Position numbers and translations under genes: made by a program
NCBI GenBank assembly: GCA_039881045.1
Contig: JAYWVB010000009.1
Coordinates: 806,001-870,000 of the forward strand
Source of the DNA: Chaetomium olivaceum
Taxonomy: Eukaryota > Ascomycota > Sordariomycetes > Sordariales > Chaetomiaceae
Reading direction: 5' to 3'
Length of the DNA: 64,000 nt
The notes under the pieces: generated by a model
What the model was told of the DNA's origin: nothing
Seen by the model: the letters and a program-made list of their open reading frames with translations, nothing else
The model's database searches: none
In this document: positions 57,769 to 64,000 of the stretch, in pieces
How positions within the stretch are numbered: position 1 is the stretch's first letter
Layout: every line of letters starts with the position of its first letter

Positions 57769-58704
57769 TCACCCCCTCCGCGTGCTCCGAGAACGCATGA
57801 CATACCCGCTCGCCGGCGCGTAATAATCATAGTCATCAGAGCCCGCAGTCCTGCCCCGCGTAGTCTCAGTAACATAGCGCGAATACTCGACAGGGCTCGG
57901 ATTCCACGACCGCCGGCGATAATCCACATCCTCCGGCCCAACATCCCTCATAATCGGCCCCGAAGACGCCGAACTCGACCTCGGCCGCGTACCACCAGAT
58001 TGGCTCCCACGGCGCGACCGCGTGGTCGTTGTTATCGTTGACCTCCTATCCCGCGAGTCCGACCGCCTCGACACCGGCGGCGGCTGGCGATCCGGGATAT
58101 ACTCCCTGACGGCATTCCGAAAAAACTCGACCGGCACCCCCAGAATCACCGCATCCGACATGGCCCGGTTCATCCGATCAATATACTCCTCCCGTGGATC
58201 CCCCGGCGTCACAAAATTCTCACTCAAATACACCAACACGCCCGGCTGCAGCCTCGCCGGCTGCTCCGCCAAGCGACTGGGCCTCTCGACGCCCAAAATC
58301 GCCGTCCGCCTCCTCGCAGCCGCGATCGTCGGCGCGGCCCCGCCCGCCTGCACCATGCCCGGCACGCGCAACTGCAGCGCGGGCGCGGCCTCGTACAGCA
58401 CCACGGGCAGGGCCACCTTGGAATACGCGCCCGTGCGCACCCCCTCGCTGCGGTCCAGGCGGCGCTCGTCGTCGGCGCTGCCGAGCTCGTACACCAGCCC
58501 GTGCACGGAACGCCCCGCGCAGGGGACCACGTTGGCCACGCCGCGCTGGTTGATCTGCCATTTGTAGTCGGGCAGCACGGCGCGGCCGATGAAATAGCTC
58601 GAGGGGCAGCGGGTCGCCATTTGCTCGAGCCAGAGGTTGCTGCCGTAGGCGAAGTAGAGGCGGCCGCCGGGGGGTGGGGCGGAGTGACGGGAGTGGGAGA
58701 ACAT
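57769..58704 (-). CDS. Gamma-glutamylcyclotransferase-like protein with long tail
   Basis: A single-exon frame of 311 residues. The family signature LYFAYGSNLWLEQMATRCP near the N-terminus supplies the YGSN substrate-binding loop; YKWQINQRGVANVVPCAGRS and HGLVYELGSADDERRLDRSE match the next conserved strands. The catalytic Glu/Asp is probably in the LDRSEGV region, as in GGCT-like folds, though exact alignment was not possible. The C-terminal 110 residues are Arg/Ser/Pro-rich and disordered (RSRRGSQSGGTRPRSSSASS). In eukaryotes such enzymes split gamma-glutamyl amino acids or glutathione; the reaction in this gene is inference from fold. Start at 58704 is preceded on the minus strand by a GGT/CCA microsatellite (58734-58776), which lies in its leader. 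Confidence 0.85.
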   Translation of the reverse strand: MFSHSRHSAPPPGGRLYFAYGSNLWLEQMATRCPSSYFIGRAVLPDYKWQINQRGVANVVPCAGRSVHGLVYELGSADDERRLDRSEGVRTGAYSKVALPVVLYEAAPALQLRVPGMVQAGGAAPTIAAARRRTAILGVERPSRLAEQPARLQPGVLVYLSENFVTPGDPREEYIDRMNRAMSDAVILGVPVEFFRNAVREYIPDRQPPPVSRRSDSRDRRSTITTTTRSRRGSQSGGTRPRSSSASSGPIMRDVGPEDVDYRRRSWNPSPVEYSRYVTETTRGRTAGSDDYDYYAPASGYVMRSRSTRRG

Positions 58705-58733
58705 TTTTGTGAAGGGGTTCGCGGTGGGGTTTT

Positions 58734-58776
58734 GGTGGTGGTGGTAGTGGTGGTGGTGGTGGTGGTGGTGGTGGTG
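58734..58776. repeat. GGT trinucleotide microsatellite
   Basis: About fourteen GGT units with one AGT interruption, just upstream of the cyclotransferase-like gene (on its strand CCA/CAC), so in its 5' leader or promoter. Confidence 0.95.
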
Positions 58777-59679
58777 ATGTTGCTCCTCTCCTGGGGAGGA
58801 GTGGGGTGTGAGGTGGTTGGTGGTTTTTGTCGATGTTTATTTACGTTTGAGCCTGGATCGTGTTGGTGTTGCTCGATACGGCGATAAGTACCTAAGGTGA
58901 GGACCACAGTTGAGGGCGGGGGTGGCTTGGGAGTGGTGAGATTGTGGGCCAGTGATCTGGAAATAAGGAAATAGTGTAGAGTTGTCCGAGGAGGTAACCA
59001 ACAAAACAAAACCAACCTGGAACCCTTCCCCCAAGGTCTGTTCCACGCTAGGGCTGAGGAACGGACGGCCCCGTCAGCAGACGGTTGGCTCCAACTTTGC
59101 TGCAGGTTTGCGGCGCTGCTCACATTTGTGGTTACGAACACGGCGGGGGTAAGCAGAACAGACTTTGAAGTCCAATCAGAGTTGAAATGAAGAAGGAAAA
59201 TGAAAACTGAAATCAAGGGAAGCTAACGGATAAAATCACATAGCTATCGGCAAGTTTATGGCATGTATAAAACAAGTGAAATGTGGTTCGTCAACTTATC
59301 GATTCGATGATTGACGTTCCCATCGCAGATCGGAGATCACTCATCTCGCAGTTTTGTGACGGGAAGGAAAGCTATTGGTCAAAAGTTATGTGTAGCTCAA
59401 AGGGTCAAGAAAAGTGATGTTACTAGCTAGGTAGTACAGGGCTGAGAAGTGGACAAGCCCAATCGTGGAGTACCTTACCTAATGTCAAGAGCATGAGGCA
59501 CGAGAGCAATCGTAATCATCCGTCTTAGATACTTTAATCATCATACGGTTTAGCAATGAAAACGAGTAGAACGTAGCGAGAGTGATGGAAGTGAGTGAAG
59601 TGATTGTTCTAGGTTTGATTTCAATGCACTGTCAACCATCCTCTACACGAGTGGCAAACGACGAGATAACGCCAAGTCT
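58777..59679. other. Intergenic, upstream of cyclotransferase-like gene
   Basis: About 0.9 kb with moderate A+T. No gene supported; the promoter of the minus-strand gene is at the left. Confidence 0.5.
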
Positions 59680-59684
59680 AATCA

Positions 59685-59725
<41 letters not shown>

Positions 59726-59937
59726 TTATTCCGCCCGGCGGGCCTAACCCGAAAGGGCAACTATCATGCAATCTACTAATACATATCCTAAAATGGATCC
59801 TGGTCTCATGAAGCCCGTACAAATCAATATACACACACACACACACACAATTTATTCCGCCCGGCGGGCCTAACCCGAAAGGGCAACTATCACGTGTCTA
59901 CATCCAACAATGGATCCTAATCTCCTCAAGCCCGTAC
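59680..59937. repeat. Tandem duplication with CA microsatellite and small hairpin
   Basis: Two direct copies, 59680-59820 and 59822-59937. Each starts AATCAATA, runs through an AC microsatellite (longer in copy 1) and then has an identical 44-bp core (59723-59766 and 59849-59892). Each ends AAGCCCGTAC after diverged sequence around ATGGATCCT. The core includes a palindrome-like CCCGCC..GGCGGG and the mini-hairpin CCCGAAAGGG with a GAAA loop. The copies differ by substitutions and gaps outside the core. Function unknown. Confidence 0.85.
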
Positions 59938-60235
59938 AGTGGGGACCGAAACCAGTGTCCAGAATGTTCAAGTTCAAACTTTCTCCGCACGGGCCAGTTC
60001 CACCCTTGCGCTGTCGCTGACACTGTGCGCTAGTACCAACTCCGCATGCTACAAGTAAGCTCCAAAACTGGAGAACCCACTAGCCGCTTTTGGCTTGCGC
60101 GGCTCAGCACTGGAAGCGAGTTTGAGGTTCGCAGACACCAGCCAATCAACGTTGCAAAGAGTGACGACAGGATAACTGTATATTCTACACTCATACCGTA
60201 GTTAAGTGATTTCGGATCCCTTATAAACAAAATAA

Positions 60236-60454
60236 CTAGCTACTCCACTCAGCAACAGCGGCCAAAGACGACAGCGTGTATGGATGCTCTTCCCCAAGCA
60301 CACGCCGCCGAGCCTGGGCACAGTCCTCCATCAGTGCCAAAGCATCTGCGCGTCGACCTTGACCTTTCCAAGTGAAAGCCAGGTTATGTACAAATAATTT
60401 GCGAAATCGCCCTCCGCTCCAGACATGTTGCTGAATTCTCAGCGCACGGTTCAC
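60236..60454 (-). pseudogene. TPR fragment of a decayed NOD-like receptor
   Basis: The minus frame reads HNLAFTWKGQGRRADALALM, then EDCAQARRRVLGEEHPYTLS and LAAVAEWSS before the stop. This is the kinesin-light-chain-like TPR unit found at the C-terminus of many fungal NB-ARC receptors, ending with a natural-looking stop. Upstream of about 60410 the frame departs from the repeat consensus and further upstream it has stops, so only about one TPR unit plus the gene's 3' end survive. Together with the NB-ARC relic 900 bp to the right on the same strand this appears to be one degraded gene. Confidence 0.75.
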
Positions 60455-61328
60455 AAGCCATTTTTGGCGCTGTGGGTCCTCCTGATGGCTTGTATCTCGC
60501 TGACATGATACCTACCATGTGGGTCAGAGTTGGTTCTGCTCGTCTTCATCGTTGCCTCGCTATTTTTCTTCTCCCTAAAGAACGTACTGTCTCAATCCAT
60601 ACTCTTCTACAGTCACTAGCGAAATTGCCTTCCGCTTTTTACTCTCTGTTGAATTGTCCGGGGGCATGTTTTCGGACCTCTTGGCGCTTACACCGTACCT
60701 GTTCCCACTGTCAAATGTCCCCCATAGTCCAGCACAGTGCTTGTCCTGCTGACTGTGCTAGGAGCAAGAGGAGCAGGCAAAACACCTATCCGCTCTCGTA
60801 ACAGTGGTTTGCGTTTAATATTATCATTAGCTTAGCCATAACTTTAGAACAGTAGCAGCGGAAGAGAATAGAATCAATTAACGCGTTGTTCATCATAATA
60901 ATTGAGACTACTATACTGAGCTGGGGCGCGCCCAGCGCAGGGATACTCTTGGCTTGTCCAGGGGTAGGGGTCTTTTGTTTTTCCGTTTTGCGCGTTGCAT
61001 TTTCGGCTGGGTATAATAAGGTTCGGGATGGGCCAGTCTCTTAGTCTCAAGCAAGGAATCAGACATCAAGTTCACCAGCTTTCGGAAGTAAAGGATCCGC
61101 CACGATAATGCAACGCAGCGACGTGTGACTGCGCGCTTCTTTCCCCTGAACAGAGGGGGGGACTCTTGTTTATTTGCCTGTCAGATGGTTGCGGGGTGAG
61201 TTTGCATCTCGCATGGCTAAACAGTTCATGCACGGAGACAGGAGTTTTGGTGTTGTGATGCCCTGCGCGTCCAGTTTTGCAGATGCAGTCAAACCCAGCA
61301 CTTGTTCACTAGTCGTTGTTGTCCAGCA
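60455..61328. other. Degenerate sequence between TPR and NB-ARC relics
   Basis: Many stops in all frames. The minus strand near 60570-60650 faintly resembles TPR coding DNA with extra A/T substitutions. The middle (60790-60910) is AT-rich. It may be the ruined middle of the receptor gene or unrelated insertions. Confidence 0.45.
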
Positions 61329-61530
61329 GTTCAAGATACCTGCTGATCGACACGGACTTCTATATAAATGCGGCGGCCTGGACCAATGCGAGCGGTAGAT
61401 GCTCCAGTCGAGATAAAGGTATAAAGTCGCCAGGATCGATACGTTCTTCCTCGAGCTTCTTCTCGAATAGCTCTTTCGACTCGCTGTCGTCCATCTTCTT
61501 GACTTCAATTGGTCGTCCGCCCCTTGTAAG
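61329..61530 (-). pseudogene. NB-ARC fragment of a decayed NOD-like receptor
   Basis: On the minus strand one frame reads RPIEVKKMDDSESKELFEKK, continues LEEERIDPGDFIPLSRLEHL and then PLALVQAAAFI, before a TAG at 61362-61360. After the stop it resumes as KSVSISRYLELLDNND and stops again. The end of the NB-ARC ATPase domain is recognisable: the RNBS-D-like MDD..LFEKKL helix followed by the GLPLA motif (here HLPLA) and the YL..L helix. The P-loop and Walker B parts are absent to the right. Two stops and the missing N-terminus mark a pseudogene. Such receptors in fungi act in non-self recognition and heterokaryon incompatibility. Confidence 0.75.
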
Positions 61531-61608
61531 CCTCGAGCCTACCTCCTTCCTCGAACTCCTTCAGTCTTATCTTAAAGACCCCTTAGCCTTTCCACTCTGT
61601 TGATACAA

Positions 61609-61777
61609 CTCAACCCTTGCCCTCGTCATCATACCCCATTATACTGAGCAATGGGCCCAGCGTCTGGCAAAATCCCGAGCCTACCGGCCATATCTTCTTT
61701 TCTGGGCGTTCGAAGAGAATCTGTTTGATCAAATTATCGACAAGAATGATCCGCCGAGTGTGAAGCGTGTTATATAG
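61609..61777 (+). pseudogene. Unidentified coding relic
   Basis: A 56-codon open stretch without a start codon reads LAKSRAYRPYLLFWAFEENL and then FDQIIDKNDPPSVKRVI before TAG. Amino-acid composition and the aromatic/acidic pattern look like real protein rather than chance, but I do not recognise the family. It may be a piece of a mobile element or another lost gene. Confidence 0.45.
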
Positions 61778-61899
61778 TCTCGCGTTGACGGAACTGGGAA
61801 CTCATACGCCGAGTGGGAGGCAGTTTTGGGAAGAAAGAGGTGGGACGGGATGCTGAAATATTTGAAAGGTATAAGGGTTCGGGGCAGCTCTACAAAGAC

Positions 61900-62012
61900 A
61901 GGCCATTCCTCGTCCACAGGATTCTGCAAACCCGCAAAGTACGGAAAGGACGGCAATACCTCGTCGAGTGGGTAGGCTTATGCACAGCCGACATGGCAGG
62001 ATGGGAGAACTC
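61900..62012 (+). pseudogene. Chromodomain-like remnant
   Basis: A plus-strand frame (61813-62028) contains RPFLVHRILQTRKVRKGRQY and LVEWVGLCTADMAGWEN. The pattern V.RIL..R..KG..YLV.W.G......WE is that of chromodomains found at the end of chromovirus (Ty3/gypsy) integrases. No integrase or reverse transcriptase frame and no LTR is visible nearby, so it is an isolated fragment. A host chromodomain gene piece is the alternative. Confidence 0.5.
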
Positions 62013-62405
62013 TCCCGGATTTTTTTAATTCGGGACTTCCAGAGACGAAAGAAAGCACGAGACCGCGATATTGTTCTCGTTCAACAAGACGTGCCATGTA
62101 CAGTAGCCGCAAAGCATCAACTGCATCGGCTCTATGGTATACGGTTAGCTTCGATGTTTAGGCTGTCAGCGGCCCTAAGGCAGGTCTCAAACCTCAAAGT
62201 CCAAGCGGTGGCCTGGCTTCCTTTCCTCAATCACTACACCGCAGTCTTCTACTTTATGCTTCACAGGAGCCACCTTACCGAGGTCTTGTATGTTGAATCT
62301 AAATAGGGCAGGCCTTTGGGGCGGGAGGCTTACCTTAACACCAGAACGTAGACCACGTCGACGTCCCCTTCCGTCCTCGCCGTCCTTGCCGACCGCTGGT
62401 ACCCT
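62013..62405. other. Spacer with no recognisable feature
   Basis: The plus frame of 61968-62306 passes through here but shows no family signature. Nothing else seen. Confidence 0.45.
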
Positions 62406-64000
62406 TCACAGTACGAGCTCTTGCAGTGGCTTGATAATGTTCTCGCAGTATAGTCGCTGAAAATAATCGTCCCACAAAAGCTTACTTCGAGCGCACAGCA
62501 CCAGACACTCCTCCACCGCCTTGACATGCGACGGTAGCAGCTTGCTCGTGCTCAGCTCTAGCCAGCGCGTGGCCGCGCCCATGCGCTCCCGGTACGTCCT
62601 GGGCTCACCCTCGTCGTATCGGGCCGCCCACGCCGCGATGGACTTGTGGTGCAGAATCTCCAGCAGCAGGATGGCGAGCTCCAGCATGGTCGTCTTGGCC
62701 GCCTCGGTCGTCAGGTCCAGGGAGGCGCCTTCCTGCGTCCCTAGCATGGTGGGATCGATAGCCTGCTCGGCGTACGGCGTGTAGAGCGCAGCTCTCGCGC
62801 CGTCGACCGCCTGCACTGGGAACTTGATGGTCGTGCTGTTCCATGGCACGCTGCACCACATGGTTGGCCGTAGCTGCAGCACCGACGAGACGACATTGAG
62901 GGCTAAGAGCGTCTGCTTGATCGGGCTCATGCGCGCGTCGGCATCCGCTGCCGTTTCTTTCAAGAAATCGGCTAGCGAGATCGACTTGTCGTACGAATGC
63001 GGCGATTTATCGTCCTTCTCCGCCACCTCGAGGGTGGCGCTGGAGGTGAGCTCTAACCAGAGCACACGCCGCCGCTCTCGCGCCTTCCGTGCATCTTCGC
63101 AAATGCTCTTGATACGAACCGAGCAGCCGTGGGGTAGACTACGCTCGTTGTTTCCGTCACCGTGATCGAAGGGACCTTAAGACCGCCATTGAAGGCCACG
63201 GACGAAGCACTGCTTCAGGTTAGCTATTTCGGTCGGGCATCTGACGAGACCAGGCGTAGACATGCTCGTTTTGAAACCTCACGACCGTCTTTGTGGTCGA
63301 CGGGTCGCTACATCGCGCAGTAACCTCGATTCTTTGCATCACTGCCTCTTCGATCGGGAAGCAGAGCTGGAAGGCGACGATCGAAGGGCTCACAGCTCGA
63401 TCCTTTCTCCCGGGGATCCGGTGCTCTAGCCGAATCATGAGCGTGTGCAGCCGGTGCCGGTCGCAAGTACAGGACTTGCAGGCGGCCCGGTAGAGCGAGG
63501 AGGCGCTCTCCCGGACGCGAGAAAGGCCACAGTCAGCGTCGCGGAGCTGCTCGTGGGCTCGCTGGCCTCCCACTCCCGCTTCGTCTTGACTCGCCGCACG
63601 AGCTGCCCGAGCGAGTACCTCTCGGCCTCCAGGTCCTTGACGAGTGCGCCGAGACTCTCCCTGTCCATGGCAAATTTGAGTTTCCCTTTGAAGACCAGCG
63701 AGGCGTCGGGACACCTGCTAGCTCGGACCACGGCGGCGAGATCGTCCTTGGCAGCCTAAACGGGCACGTCAGCAACGTAATACGCATGTCGGTAAACGGT
63801 AGCCTGGTCTGGCTTGCATTTCGCGGCCGAACGATATGGCCTAGCTTGGAGGTGATTTGTTTGAGGTACGTCTCGTAGAAGACCAGTATCTCGAGAAAGT
63901 CGCCGAAGAGTTGCGGACCGAGATACAGCTCGACTTAGTCGCCCGTCTTGACGACTTGCAAGATCTCGACGCATTTGTCCGGAGGTGGATCGCCTTCCGC
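62406..64000 (-). pseudogene. Damaged DUF7580-type fungal gene, 5' part beyond the window
   Basis: Three minus-strand pieces belong together. 63974-63756 includes VELYLGPQLFGDFLEILVF and YETYLKQITSKLGHIV but has an in-frame TAA (63937-63935) just before it. 63731-63435 and the overlapping 63714-63220 carry KFAMDRESLGALVKDLEAER and then, in another frame, SSLYRAACKSCTCDRHRLHT and IVAFQLCFPIEE. 63110-62406 gives RIKSICEDARKARERRRVLW, LELAILLLEILHHKSIAAW, and ends DYFQRLYCENIIKPLQELVL. This order (helical N-part, Cys/His-rich turn, then a C-terminal helical block) is what I recall for fungal proteins with the DUF7580 region, often near HeLo/het-type genes. The stop and at least one frame change near 63500-63540 indicate a pseudogene, unless sequencing errors are responsible. 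The start lies outside the window. Confidence 0.65.

Overview
The window looks like nuclear DNA of a filamentous ascomycete, most likely a Sordariomycete of the Chaetomiaceae type (inference). Coding DNA is GC-rich with strong C/G third-position bias. Genes carry short GT-AG introns, mostly 50-120 bp. The families are typical of such fungi: Zn2Cys6 regulators, an ITC1/ACF1-like remodeller subunit, COP9 subunit 1, a RagC/Gtr2 GTPase and an NB-ARC/TPR receptor relic. No prokaryotic operons, CRISPR arrays, rRNA genes or convincing tRNA genes were seen. Gene models were built by hand from splice signals, reading phase and remembered family motifs; no search was run.

Layout. 1-4.2 kb is gene-free. 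4.2-6.6 kb (-) is a secreted Kelch protein with one membrane span; 9.6-11.5 kb (+) an MFS exporter; 12.6-15.0 kb (+) a UPC2-like Zn2Cys6 regulator; 16.0-19.6 kb (-) the ITC1/ACF1-like subunit. ALG8 (21.8-23.4 kb, -) and an ERGIC-53/Emp47-type lectin (24.3-25.6 kb, +) diverge from one intergenic region. Then come a PEPP-type Xaa-Pro aminopeptidase (26.1-28.3 kb, -), a large Zn2Cys6 regulator (29.4-32.7 kb, -), a 3.4 kb gap, COP9 subunit 1 (36.2-37.8 kb, +), and the divergent pair PRP18 (-) / SAP18 (+) at 38.1-40.6 kb. A 65-residue complex I subunit (41.1-41.5 kb, -) diverges from a glutathione S-transferase (42.3-43.3 kb, +). The + strand continues with an alpha/beta hydrolase (44.2-46.7 kb), a four-span membrane protein (48.3-49.0 kb), a MIF-like protein (50.3-51.6 kb), a RagC/Gtr2 GTPase (53.2-54.9 kb) and an intronless polytopic membrane protein (55.8-57.2 kb). 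A gamma-glutamylcyclotransferase-like gene lies at 57.8-58.7 kb (-).

Right end. From about 58.7 kb the window becomes an accessory junkyard: dinucleotide repeats, a tandem duplication carrying a small hairpin, pieces of one decayed NB-ARC/TPR NOD-like receptor, a chromodomain-like remnant, an unidentified coding relic, and a damaged gene of the DUF7580 type running off the edge. These families are linked in fungi to non-self recognition and transposons, so this may be the edge of a decayed incompatibility island.

Main anomalies. Five otherwise intact housekeeping genes (ITC1-like, PEPP, PRP18, SAP18, GTR2) each show one apparent frameshift, each repairable by restoring one or two bases in a short GC-rich repeat. 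Uncorrected sequencing deletions are the simplest explanation, though real mutations cannot be excluded from sequence alone. The GTR2 model also has an unusual N-terminal extension of about 185 residues.
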